Below, piece by piece: positions 35,176 to 41,670 of a DNA stretch of 42,388 nt; positions within the stretch are counted from its first letter, which is position 1, and every line of letters starts with the position of its first letter. A program made the position numbers and the translations under genes. The notes below the pieces were generated by a model. It worked only from the letters and a program-made list of their open reading frames with translations, ran no database searches and had not been told where the DNA came from. The stretch is from a virus. Location: the IMG/VR virus record IMGVR_UViG_3300034103_000802, positions 1-42,388 of that record, one strand, 5' to 3'.

Positions 35176-35475
35176 TCAGAGGCCACGCTTGGCCTTGTTG
35201 AGGGCTGCGGTGACGGCTTTGTCGTAGCTGAGGAACCGACGGCGATCTTCCCAGACGACGCCGCCGCATTCGCGAACGACTACGCGGTACTGCTCGGGGA
35301 TCGTGAAGGCTTTGGTCTTGTACTCGTACACCCGCTCCGATCGAGGTGCCGGTCGATACTTCAACTCAGAGGCGATTTTCTTGGCGGGCTGGTGGATGAT
35401 CTCGACGACACACTTGCCGCCGGTCACCGTGCCGTGCGTCCCGCCTTCGCCGTAGGTCTCGATGAGTTCGATCAC
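35176..35475 (-). CDS. Hypothetical basic protein
   Basis: 99 residues, GTG 35475 behind CGAGGAGGCTTCCA. A beta-rich start (VIELIETYGEGGTHGTVTGG then CVVEII), then a Lys/Arg-rich core, a Cys in RECGG, and a C-terminal helix SYDKAVTAALNKAKRGL. Might bind nucleic acid. No family recognised. Confidence 0.68.
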   Translation of the reverse strand: MIELIETYGEGGTHGTVTGGKCVVEIIHQPAKKIASELKYRPAPRSERVYEYKTKAFTIPEQYRVVVRECGGVVWEDRRRFLSYDKAVTAALNKAKRGL

Positions 35476-35505
35476 TGGAAGCCTCCTCGGGTTGGTGGGG
35501 ATAAG

Positions 35506-35682
35506 TCACTCGCCGTCGAACTGCCAGTCCTGCGGAACGCTGTCGTCGCTGAGCCGGTCGCTGGCACAGTGGCAGCACAGCCGCTTGCCGTCGAGCAACT
35601 CCCAGTCGTCGCGGACGTGGTTGCCCTCGTCGCCGCAGTCGATGCAGCCGGTCGATTCGTCGTCGTTGTGCGTGTCGTTCAC
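35506..35682 (-). CDS. 58-residue zinc-binding protein
   Basis: GTG 35682 behind AGAGGAGACTTCCA. It reads VNDTHNDDESTGCIDCGDEG, then NHVRDDWELLDGKRLCCHCA, ending DWQFDGE. The CIDC and CCHC pairs make a zinc-ribbon. The leader resembles those of other cluster genes. Small Zn adaptors are common here; no function assigned. Confidence 0.66.
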   Translation of the reverse strand: MNDTHNDDESTGCIDCGDEGNHVRDDWELLDGKRLCCHCASDRLSDDSVPQDWQFDGE

Positions 35683-35719
35683 TGGAAGTCTCCTCTGGCT
35701 GGTGGTGGTGTCGGGTGAT

Positions 35720-36010
35720 TCAGGACAGTCCGTAGACCTTCTTGGCCTTGGCGAGCAGAACCTTCTCGACGATCGCCTTGTGCTTGGCACTGACGCCGTT
35801 GAGCTTGAGGCCGGCGGAGAGCAGCCGGTCGTGGACGAGCTTCCGCTGCTTGGGCGTCGCGATCCGGAGGAATTGCTTGTACTCGCCGGCCCAGTAGGAC
35901 GCGAGTCCGAGGTAGTCTCGTGTGCCGACAAGAGTCTCGTCGAGGTTGGCAAGCTTCGCGAAGGCGTTGAATGTCAGGGGCAGATTGTGGTTGCAGGCGG
36001 GGTCGTTCAC
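35720..36010 (-). CDS. Hypothetical helical protein
   Basis: 96 residues, GTG 36010 behind AAGGAGACGCCACA. It begins VNDPACNHNLPLTFNAFAKL, then a Lys-rich helix pair (QRKLVHDRLLSAGLKLNGVS, KHKAIVEKVLLAKAKKVYGL). It is the first gene after promoter P4. DNA-binding is possible but not shown. Confidence 0.68.
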   Translation of the reverse strand: MNDPACNHNLPLTFNAFAKLANLDETLVGTRDYLGLASYWAGEYKQFLRIATPKQRKLVHDRLLSAGLKLNGVSAKHKAIVEKVLLAKAKKVYGLS

Positions 36011-36052
36011 TGTGGCGTCTCCTTGTTGGTGAGCAATCGTCGACTGCCCACA

Positions 36053-36081
36053 AATATAGGGCAAGACCAGCCGATTGTCAA
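36053..36081 (-). promoter_or_regulatory. Promoter P4, sigma70-like
   Basis: -35 TTGACA (36076-36081), 17-bp spacer with CGGCTGGTCTTGCCC, -10 TATATT (36053-36058). It drives the genes from 36010 downward. Confidence 0.85.
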
Positions 36082-36115
36082 GTGGTCGAAAAATGCCGTA
36101 AAAACAGGCCTTTTT

Positions 36116-36610
36116 TCAGGGCTGCGGATCGGCCTTGAACCCCGCCGGCGGCCGCCCCCGGGCCTTGCCGGCCTTCCGCAGCGACGCGGTCGTCGACCTG
36201 TAGCGAGTCAGGTCGGACACGGGAAACGCGAGACTGGCCGGGCCCAACTTGCGGCACGCGATCTTTCCGGTGCTGGCAAGAAGCCTCAGGTGCTTCATCG
36301 AGCATCCCAAATACGTGGCGGCCTCTCGCGTGAGCATCACGGGCTCCCCGGGAGCGACCACGATACGCGACTCCGCCGCCGGCTTGCCCTGCGGCAGAGC
36401 GCCGCGAACGGAGCCAGCGTCGCGAGCCTCGTCTCGCTCAGCCTTGTAGCGGATCAGGTCGTCGAGATCGTAGGCACGAAGGAACGGACCCTTCTTCGTC
36501 GACCAGATATGACCGGACGCAGCGAGCGCGTTGACGCGCCGCATCGAGAGACCGAGGAACTTCGCTGCCTCGCGGGTGACCACGAGACGTCGCTCTTTCT
36601 TGTGCTTCAT
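36116..36610 (-). CDS. Double helix-turn-helix (MerR/excisionase-like) regulator
   Basis: 164 residues, ATG 36610 behind GGAGGTTCCC. Two tandem HTH_17-type domains: first about 9-50 (VVTREAAKFLGLSMRRVNAL, then SGHIWSTKKGPFLRAYDLDD), second about 92-135 (LTREAATYLGCSMKHLRLLA, then GKIACRKLGPASLAFPVSDL). Each has the helix-turn-helix plus a beta wing ending in D-L. They are linked by an Ala/Arg-rich stretch. Duplicated winged HTH proteins often act as excisionase or repressor. It has its own promoter P3 and P4 follows, so it may regulate the promoter family; that is inference. Confidence 0.82.
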   Translation of the reverse strand: MKHKKERRLVVTREAAKFLGLSMRRVNALAASGHIWSTKKGPFLRAYDLDDLIRYKAERDEARDAGSVRGALPQGKPAAESRIVVAPGEPVMLTREAATYLGCSMKHLRLLASTGKIACRKLGPASLAFPVSDLTRYRSTTASLRKAGKARGRPPAGFKADPQP

Positions 36611-36627
36611 TGGGAACCTCCGGACCG

Positions 36628-36656
36628 ATTATACGTCGCGTCCGGTCGATTGCGAT
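36628..36656 (-). promoter_or_regulatory. Promoter P3, weak -35
   Basis: -10 TATAAT (36628-36633), spacer 17 bp starting ATCGACCGG as in P5, -35 ATCGCA (3 of 6). It lies just before the regulator gene. The weak -35 suggests it needs an activator or is tuned low. Confidence 0.65.
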
Positions 36657-37009
36657 TAGTTTTTCGGCCTCCTCCTGAATGCGTGTGCTGGTCGTGGAAG
36701 CTGTCGCAAGTAATCCCAAAGCGCCGCGAGAGTCGTCGGCCACTCGTCGACGACGACTTGCTCCTCGTCGCCGGGGACGGCGATCAGGGTAGCCTCGACG
36801 CTTTCGGCCGTGACGGTGAACTCCACCGGCATGCCGAGAGTGGGGTCCATCACCGCCACCGTGAAGTAGGGCTGGCCGTCCCTCTCGCCGGCGGACTCGG
36901 AACAGATCAGAGACTCGAATGGCAAGAGCGTCGCGCGTGCGATCGTCAGGCTCGGCGAGTGTTCGCGGATGTAGGCGAGGGGCTTGTTACACGTCCGTGT
37001 GACGCTCAT
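36656..37009 (-). CDS. Hypothetical protein
   Basis: 117 residues, ATG 37009 in an ATGA overlap. A mixed beta/alpha pattern (GQPYFTVAVMDPTLGMPVEF, then TVTAESVEATLIAVPGDEEQ) and a short basic tail (PRPAHAFRRRPKN). No domain recognised. It follows the 166-residue gene in a translationally coupled pair. Confidence 0.68.
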   Translation of the reverse strand: MSVTRTCNKPLAYIREHSPSLTIARATLLPFESLICSESAGERDGQPYFTVAVMDPTLGMPVEFTVTAESVEATLIAVPGDEEQVVVDEWPTTLAALWDYLRQLPRPAHAFRRRPKN

Positions 37010-37506
37010 TGGTCGCTCCTTCTGATCAGGGGGATATTCGGCGGAACAAAGTAGTCGATCGTCTTGCCCTCGATGCTGTCTCCGCCTTCGAGCAGCGGAT
37101 CTCCGTCATCGAACTCTCGCTGCGCCGCCCCGTGACTTGCTGCCACGGCGGCGCCGGCGACGTCTCGCTGCGTGTAGCCGATCTGAAACGAGTGGCCCGC
37201 CGGCGAGACCCAGAGGTGGTACTGGTTCGCCGAGTCGACGAGTCTCGACTGAGCCGGGTAAAGCTCGACGGCTTCTCGCTCGCTGCCGACGAGCAGATTC
37301 TTGATCCGCTGAAACACTCGCCAGTCACGCTCAGCGGCGCGGTCGTTTCGCCGGATCGAGAGCAGCACCCACTTGCTCATGTCTCCGTCCTCGACCGGCG
37401 AGACGATGACCGTGTGGGTGGCGTTCTTGAACATCTCAGTGTGCGGGTTCCCCAGCGGCTCATTCATCGCGACGGGCTTGAAGTCGGTCCAGCTTCGTTT
37501 TCGCAT
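37006..37506 (-). CDS. DUF7694-like conserved protein
   Basis: 166 residues, ATG 37506 behind GGAGTATTGAA. The central block KWVLLSIRRNDRAAERDWRV, then QRIKNLLVGSEREAVELYPA, then QSRLVDSANQYHLWVSPAG, matches a conserved family in environmental phages and bacteria that I associate with DUF7694: the order SIRR-x-D, DWR-x-x-QRIKN and AVELYPA-x-SRLVD-x-ANQYHLW. Function unknown. It may be a nuclease-inhibitor or nucleic-acid-binding protein; nothing in the sequence decides. Confidence 0.72.
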   Translation of the reverse strand: MRKRSWTDFKPVAMNEPLGNPHTEMFKNATHTVIVSPVEDGDMSKWVLLSIRRNDRAAERDWRVFQRIKNLLVGSEREAVELYPAQSRLVDSANQYHLWVSPAGHSFQIGYTQRDVAGAAVAASHGAAQREFDDGDPLLEGGDSIEGKTIDYFVPPNIPLIRRSDQ

Positions 37507-37507
37507 T

Positions 37508-37789
37508 TCAATACTCCTCCGGAAAGAGAACTGTCGTGACGCTGCGGTCCCACTCGGTGATGATCCACAGTCGCCGGCCGTCGATGTCGTATGCAGACAA
37601 GACTCGCTCGTCGCCGGCCGCCGCCCGGTCGTTCGCCTGCCGGTCCTCGTCGCACACGACGCCCCAGTCGCCAGACTTGTGCCGTGCGACGGCGTTGCTC
37701 GCGGCCAGACGCCGCTCGAACGGCCCCTCGTCGAGCCACTCGGCGACGCCGCGAGTCGAGACGAGACTTCCTAGCGTGAGTGCGATCAC
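37508..37789 (-). CDS. Plasmid/phage conserved protein, DRS-TT family
   Basis: 93 residues, GTG 37789 behind GAAGGAGGTGCTGAA. In-frame GTG 37888 is an alternative start, but the shorter one fits the family I recall. The block GDWGVVCDEDRQANDRAAAG, then RVLSAYDIDGRRLWIITEWD, then RSVTTVLFPEEY, is typical of small plasmid/phage proteins of unknown function. The gap from 37790 to 37871 probably holds only its leader. Confidence 0.78.
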   Translation of the reverse strand: MIALTLGSLVSTRGVAEWLDEGPFERRLAASNAVARHKSGDWGVVCDEDRQANDRAAAGDERVLSAYDIDGRRLWIITEWDRSVTTVLFPEEY

Positions 37790-37871
37790 TTCAGCACCTC
37801 CTTCTTCGCGAGACTGGCCTGTCTGGTCGAGACGCTCGCCACCGTGGCAAGCCGCAAGAGTTCCGGATTGA

Positions 37872-38075
37872 TCAGGACGAAGATTCACCTCGCTGGTAGG
37901 CTGCCTGCACGTCCGCGATGGTCAGCTTGCCCTCGTCGAGCAACTGGTACACGGCGCCGAGGCAGAGGTAGGAGATCGTGGTTCGCTCAAGGTCTGCGGC
38001 CTCGCCGAGAGTCTCGGGGATGACGCAGGGCTTCGTGACGACGCCGTTGAACGAGTTTCCGCAGATGTAACGCAT
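37872..38075 (-). CDS. Small hypothetical protein with LTI-x-DV-x-x-AY tail
   Basis: 67 residues, ATG 38075 behind GAGGAGACCTGACC. The C-terminus DEGKLTIADVQAAYQRGESS resembles that of the 155-residue protein at 38852-39319 (SGKLTIDDVLDAYETSEVDE), so both share a module. Function unknown. Cys residues are single. Confidence 0.68.
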   Translation of the reverse strand: MRYICGNSFNGVVTKPCVIPETLGEAADLERTTISYLCLGAVYQLLDEGKLTIADVQAAYQRGESSS

Positions 38076-38080
38076 GGTGG

Positions 38081-38257
38081 TCAGGTCTCCTCTTCGATGG
38101 GCTCGTCGGTCACGTACTGAGAATCGATCAACACTTCTGGCCTAAACTTCGCTAGCCTCTCGGCTCGGCACTTCGGGCAGACGCGAGCCAGCGGGATGCC
38201 CCGGGCGTCGCTCTCCCACCAGCTTGAGCGGCCGGAGCCGCAGGGGCATTCACGCAT
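38081..38257 (-). CDS. 58-residue zinc-finger protein, CPCGSG type
   Basis: ATG 38257 behind GAGGGGCCCC, overlapping the upstream stop. The product reads MRECPCGSGRSSWWESDARG, then IPLARVCPKCRAERLAKFRP, ending IDSQYVTDEPIEEET. CPCGSG ... CPKC form a zinc site, similar to small phage/plasmid proteins widespread in Proteobacteria. A DNA- or partner-binding role is likely. Confidence 0.8.
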   Translation of the reverse strand: MRECPCGSGRSSWWESDARGIPLARVCPKCRAERLAKFRPEVLIDSQYVTDEPIEEET

Positions 38258-38495
38258 GGGGCCCCTCGCTCTCGATGGCACAGGCGATCTCAGTCCGGGC
38301 CTCGCGGAGGGTGTCGAGAAACTTGGCAATACGGACGCCGTTCTTGAAGACGTGCCAGCACGGCTTGTAGCAGCCTGCGTTGCTGCTACCGATGTCGCTG
38401 ACCTCGTCCCTCTCGACCGTGTACCGCCCATCGAAGGTCGCGTATCCCTTTGGCGTCCGCTTCAGCCTCACTGCCGGGTATCCGGTGTCGTTCAC
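38250..38495 (-). CDS. Small hypothetical protein
   Basis: 81 residues, GTG 38495 behind AAGGAGACTCACCA. It reads VNDTGYPAVRLKRTPKGYAT, then FDGRYTVERDEVSDIGSSNA and CYKPCWHVFKNGVRIAKFLD. A Cys pair (CYKPC) and a basic beta-rich start. It shares a near-identical leader with the gene at 38852-39319. Function unknown. Confidence 0.68.
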   Translation of the reverse strand: MNDTGYPAVRLKRTPKGYATFDGRYTVERDEVSDIGSSNAGCYKPCWHVFKNGVRIAKFLDTLREARTEIACAIESEGPHA

Positions 38496-38529
38496 TGGTG
38501 AGTCTCCTTGAGTCTTGGGTGGGGCGAGT

Positions 38530-38540
38530 GTATCCAGACT
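38530..38540 (-). repeat. Copy of the AGTCTGGATAC junction motif
   Basis: AGTCTGGATAC on the minus strand, one base after the TGA of the gene ending at 38542. It continues as ACTCGCCCCACCC, then AAGGAGACTCACCAGTGAAC into the next start. Confidence 0.75.
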
Positions 38541-38541
38541 G

Positions 38542-38802
38542 TCAGTCGATCCGATCCTCGAAGCAGTAGCGGCTCGAAACGAGGTCGCCGGCTTGGCGAA
38601 CGATCGTGGCGATCCGGTCGAGCTTCGCGGGGTCGTCTTGCTGACAGGCCCACTTCGTGACCTGACCGAGAGCGACTTGCTTGCGGACCTCCAGCGACAA
38701 GACGTCGCGGTGCCGCTCCGCGTACTTGAACGCATGCTCGTAGACCTTGACGGCTTGCGGGATCGTTCCGAACGGGATGTTGAAGCAGGCGATGGCGGTC
38801 AC
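38542..38802 (-). CDS. Helical hypothetical protein
   Basis: 86 residues, GTG 38802 behind AGAGGAGACTCACA. Mostly helical (IPQAVKVYEHAFKYAERHRD, then DRIATIVRQAGDLVSSRYCF). It begins VTAIACFNIPFG. Single Cys pair far apart. Unrecognised small early protein. Confidence 0.68.
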   Translation of the reverse strand: MTAIACFNIPFGTIPQAVKVYEHAFKYAERHRDVLSLEVRKQVALGQVTKWACQQDDPAKLDRIATIVRQAGDLVSSRYCFEDRID

Positions 38803-38839
38803 TGTGAGTCTCCTCTTGGGGGTTGTGTGTCGGGCGAGC

Positions 38840-38850
38840 GTATCCAGACT
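38840..38850 (-). repeat. Copy of the AGTCTGGATAC junction motif
   Basis: AGTCTGGATAC on the minus strand, one base after the TGA of the gene ending at 38852, followed by GCTCGCCCGACAC. Confidence 0.75.
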
Positions 38851-38851
38851 G

Positions 38852-39319
38852 TCAGCCGTCGAACTCGTCGACTTCGGAGGTCTCGTAGGCGTCGAGGACG
38901 TCGTCGATCGTCAGCTTGCCGCTGGCGAGCAGAGACTTGACCACGTACCGGCAGAGGGTCTCGACCGAGACGCCGCACTCGATGGCAGCTTCCTTGAGCG
39001 TCGAAGGGCCCTTGTCATCCCGTGGGTCCAGCTTCGAGAAGGCCTCGGCGACGTCGGCGGGGACGTCGTGGCATCCCACGGAGGCCGGGTCCGCCACGAA
39101 ATACTCGGTCGACTTGTGGACGGTCTCCTTGCCCTCGACGGTTACAGACTGCTCGTAGTCGATCACGTGGATCACCGTGCCAGCCTTGAACGACTTGACG
39201 CCCCGGACGCCGTACTTGCACCGCTTGTCGAAGTGCGGGTTGGCGACGTCCTGTGGGAGCGAGAAGTACCGGCTTGCGGCAGCGACCTTCGGACCGAGAT
39301 GGAATTTCTGAGCGTTCAC
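38852..39319 (-). CDS. Small hypothetical protein with shared C-terminal module
   Basis: 155 residues, GTG 39319 behind AAGGAGACTCACCA; the longer in-frame reading is discarded because it lacks a ribosome site. The N-terminus reads VNAQKFHLGPKVAAASRYFS. A middle beta segment is HVIDYEQSVTVEGKETVHKS. The C-terminus is VKSLLASGKLTIDDVLDAYE, shared with the protein at 37872-38075. Two Cys. Function unknown. Confidence 0.72.
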   Translation of the reverse strand: MNAQKFHLGPKVAAASRYFSLPQDVANPHFDKRCKYGVRGVKSFKAGTVIHVIDYEQSVTVEGKETVHKSTEYFVADPASVGCHDVPADVAEAFSKLDPRDDKGPSTLKEAAIECGVSVETLCRYVVKSLLASGKLTIDDVLDAYETSEVDEFDG

Positions 39320-39352
39320 TGGTGAGTCTCCTTCGTGACGGGGGTGGCGAGT

Positions 39353-39363
39353 GTATCCGGACA
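39353..39363 (-). repeat. Copy of the junction motif (TGTCCGGATAC)
   Basis: TGTCCGGATAC on the minus strand, directly after the TAA of the gene ending at 39364. It continues as ACTCGCCACCCCC. Confidence 0.65.
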
Positions 39364-39618
39364 TTAGGACGCTGTGGAGAGGAACTTCTCGGCAATGGCT
39401 TTCGCGGCGGCAAGGCTGCTGGCGGTGTCGATCTGCTTTGAGACGCCCGCCTCGGTGGCGAAGACGCGGTAGAACCGCCCCTTTCGCCATCCCCGGAGGT
39501 TGTCGCCGGTTGTCCCAAAATCGCCGCACACGGAGACGCGGCCGGAGGCGTGTCGATATGACGGGGCCGCGTTCCACCGCTGAACCCAGTCTCCGCTCTT
39601 CGTCCAGTTGCTGCTCAT
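39364..39618 (-). CDS. Small hypothetical protein
   Basis: 84 residues, ATG 39618 behind GAAAGAGACACGAGAC. It begins MSSNWTKSGDWVQRWNAAPS, then HASGRVSVCGDFGTTGDNL, KGRFYRVFATEAGVSKQIDT, with a C-terminal helix ASSLAAAKAIAEKFLSTAS. A beta-rich start and a helical end; unrecognised. Confidence 0.7.
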   Translation of the reverse strand: MSSNWTKSGDWVQRWNAAPSYRHASGRVSVCGDFGTTGDNLRGWRKGRFYRVFATEAGVSKQIDTASSLAAAKAIAEKFLSTAS

Positions 39619-39653
39619 GTCTCGTGTCTCTTTCAGGTCAGGGGGTGGCGAGT

Positions 39654-39664
39654 GTATCCAGACT
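39654..39664 (-). repeat. Copy of the AGTCTGGATAC junction motif
   Basis: AGTCTGGATAC on the minus strand, directly after the TGA of the gene ending at 39665. It is followed by ACTCGCCACCCCC, as at 39353. Confidence 0.75.
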
Positions 39665-40057
39665 TCAGGCGATTGCCCACGGGGCCTCTTCGTAGCCCGG
39701 GATCAGGCGGATCGCTTCGTTGCGGATCCGACGGAGAAGCTTGCACGCCGCCGTGGTCTCCCAGTCCTCGGTCTCGCAGGACTGGTAGTCGAGGCAGTCG
39801 CACAGCTTGAGGACGACCACGGGCGAGACCGACTCAGTCTTGCCACAGAGAGCCGGCCGCAGGAAGTGAGCGTACTCTTCCGGCTTGTCGCTCTCGTAGC
39901 GGTGGCAGACGCTGCGGACGTTCTCGGCCGCGAGAGTCTTGTAGATATGGGCGTAGTCGTTCTCGGTGGCACGGTGATCATCGAGCCACGTGCCGTGCTT
40001 CACGGCGAAGTTGGCGATCGTGGCAAGATGCTTCTGGCTGACGACGAAAGCTGACAT
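39665..40057 (-). CDS. Hypothetical protein of early region
   Basis: 130 residues, ATG 40057 behind AGGAGCCCGCCCC. It begins MSAFVVSQKHLATIANFAVK, then HGTWLDDHRATENDYAHIYK, a Cys-containing block (VVVLKLCDCLDYQSCETEDW), then TTAACKLLRRIRNEAIRLI. The first 15 residues are a pattern I have seen at the start of small phage proteins. Function unknown. It follows promoter P2. Confidence 0.75.
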   Translation of the reverse strand: MSAFVVSQKHLATIANFAVKHGTWLDDHRATENDYAHIYKTLAAENVRSVCHRYESDKPEEYAHFLRPALCGKTESVSPVVVLKLCDCLDYQSCETEDWETTAACKLLRRIRNEAIRLIPGYEEAPWAIA

Positions 40058-40099
40058 GGGGCGGGCTCCTGTGGCTGGTGTCTCGGGCTCGTGTGGTGA

Positions 40100-40128
40100 A
40101 GTATAAGACAAGGCCGGCACATTGTCAA
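40100..40128 (-). promoter_or_regulatory. Promoter P2, sigma70-like
   Basis: -35 TTGACA (40123-40128), 17-bp spacer with GCCGGCCTTGTCT, -10 TATACT (40100-40105). Starts the operon of genes from 40057 downward. Confidence 0.88.
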
Positions 40129-40135
40129 GCGGGGG

Positions 40136-41065
40136 CTATTTCCGCCGGATCCGGCCCCCCACGGCCGCCGCGACGGACTCCGCCTCGCCGGTCGTGGCGT
40201 AGATCGCCGCCTTCGTGGCCGGGCCCCATCCGGAGCCGTTCCACGCCCTGAAGTCGTTCTCGACATAGAACCGGGGCGACTTGTGAGGGCGGACCTTTCC
40301 GTTCGACAGGGCCCGCGACTGATCGCCGCAGGACGGACACTTGACACAGCCCCTGTGGCTGCCGGGGAGGCCGATCTGGCCGCTGCCGGGGCACCGGGCG
40401 GCCGCCTTGGCCTTGGCCTCCTTCCGGGCCTTCTGGAAGGCCTCGCAGCCCTCCTCGGCGAGGCAGAGGGCCAGCTTCGATGAGAACCGGGCCTGCTCCT
40501 TGGACTCGACCGGGGCGCCGGGAAAGCAGACGCTGCACAGGGCCGGGCCGAGGTCGGCCACGGCGTCCTCGACCGGGCGGCCGCTCAGGTAGGGCACGAG
40601 TGCGAATCCGGTCGGGAAAAGGCCCTTGTTGCACGTGCAACAGTGACGGGCGGCGTGGACATGGCCGTCGGACGACGTCACGAGCCAGTAGCGGGCCCAC
40701 GGGGCCGCGTCATAGATCGCCTCGCTCTCGCGGCAGGCGGCGGCGGCGACGTCCCGGTCCGACACTGCGGCCTCGAATCGGGCGACCGTCTCCGGGCCTG
40801 CGAGCCCCTCTTCGAGGCAGGCCGGGACCGTCAGTTCGTGCTTCTTGACGTCTTCGATCGTGGCGTTGCCCCCAATGTCGACTTCCTTGCGGACGACGAC
40901 GTACTTCCACTCGTGGCCGTAGCGGCGAGACGGAACGCGGACCGAGACTTGCTTGCCGGAGTCACGGAGAACCGCGATGCCGGCGTACTCGACCTCCTTG
41001 CAGGCCCGGCCGAGGTCGGCAAGCTGTTCGAGGTAGGTCAGGTCGTGCTGGACGGGGTCGATCAT
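40136..41065 (-). CDS. Zinc-ribbon protein, large early protein
   Basis: 309 residues. ATG 41065 is chosen for the GAGGAG site nine bases upstream, because a start 13 codons further up would lie within promoter P1. Ribbon 1: C142/C143, C145 with C177/C180 (HCCTCNKG ... CSVC). Ribbon 2: C225, then C240, C243 and C246 (ARCPGSG ... CVKCPSCG). Lys-rich helical part in between (about 190-222). It probably binds nucleic acid or protein. No family named. It starts the operon driven by P1. Confidence 0.78.
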   Translation of the reverse strand: MIDPVQHDLTYLEQLADLGRACKEVEYAGIAVLRDSGKQVSVRVPSRRYGHEWKYVVVRKEVDIGGNATIEDVKKHELTVPACLEEGLAGPETVARFEAAVSDRDVAAAACRESEAIYDAAPWARYWLVTSSDGHVHAARHCCTCNKGLFPTGFALVPYLSGRPVEDAVADLGPALCSVCFPGAPVESKEQARFSSKLALCLAEEGCEAFQKARKEAKAKAAARCPGSGQIGLPGSHRGCVKCPSCGDQSRALSNGKVRPHKSPRFYVENDFRAWNGSGWGPATKAAIYATTGEAESVAAAVGGRIRRK

Positions 41066-41092
41066 TGTCGGGGTCTCCTCAGGTGTCCCAAG

Positions 41093-41121
41093 AGTATAGG
41101 GCAAGGCAGGCCTATTGTCAA
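41093..41121 (-). promoter_or_regulatory. Promoter P1, sigma70-like
   Basis: -35 TTGACA (41116-41121), 17-bp spacer with GGCCTGCCTTGCCC, -10 TATACT (41093-41098). A near-perfect consensus promoter, 28 bases before the ATG at 41065. Confidence 0.9.
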
Positions 41122-41131
41122 GCGGCTGTTT

Positions 41132-41563
41132 TCAGGCCCTCTGAGAGTTTCCGAGGAACCAGTCTTGGTCGATCAGCCGCAGCCACCGCTCGTCAAGCTG
41201 CCGGTATGGGATGCCCCTTCGCGTCAGTCGGCCCTGCTTCCACCAATACCGCACGACCGCCGTCGTGCCCCCGGGCATCGCGTACTCCCACAGGAACTGG
41301 CCCGTCTGCGGATCGACCGCCACCACCTCGCCGTCTCGCTGCGAGTGATTGACCTCCTCGGTCCAGTAGTCGCCCACCGAGACCGTCGGGCACTTGCCCC
41401 AGAAGCGAGTCTCTGGATGCTCGACGCCGTCCCACTCTCGCTTCTCGTACTGGCCTGCGGGCATCCACGAGATCTCGCCGCTCTCGTGGAAGTCTCGAAG
41501 CTCACTCTCGTGGATCACGAGTCGCTCGCCCGGCCAGATGAACTCGAAGTACCCGCTCACCAT
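41132..41563 (-). CDS. Hypothetical protein
   Basis: 143 residues, ATG 41563 behind GAGGTGCTGC. Mostly beta with several Trp (WPGERLVIHESELRDFHES, ISWMPAGQYEKREWDGVEH, then FLWEYAMPGGTTAVVRYWWK). It ends WFLGNSQRA. Unrecognised. It overlaps the 37-residue gene by seven bases. Confidence 0.7.
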   Translation of the reverse strand: MVSGYFEFIWPGERLVIHESELRDFHESGEISWMPAGQYEKREWDGVEHPETRFWGKCPTVSVGDYWTEEVNHSQRDGEVVAVDPQTGQFLWEYAMPGGTTAVVRYWWKQGRLTRRGIPYRQLDERWLRLIDQDWFLGNSQRA

Positions 41564-41670
41564 CGAAGCAGCACCTCGATGACCTCGGCCACCGCCCTCG
41601 CAAGTTGCGAGTCAGTGCCAAGCTCTTGACCGAGTCTCACGAGCAGAAGCCCTCTGATTAGCTTGTCCAT
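41557..41670 (-). CDS. 37-residue helical protein
   Basis: ATG 41670, TGA at 41557-41559, bridging two coupled genes with overlaps of 13 and 7 bases. It reads MDKLIRGLLLVRLGQELGTD, then SQLARAVAEVIEVLLRW. A single amphipathic helix with a Leu-rich face. No clear ribosome site. The overlap pattern is the main support, so it is moderately sure. Confidence 0.5.
   Translation of the reverse strand: MDKLIRGLLLVRLGQELGTDSQLARAVAEVIEVLLRW

Noticed and set aside
35462-37054. Long plus-strand open frame of 530 codons, and similar ones at 13284-14321, 24483-25454 and 40643-41629
   Set aside because: They run opposite to well-supported coupled genes, lack ribosome sites and show amino-acid composition of GC-rich shadow frames (Arg/Leu/Val-rich without domains).
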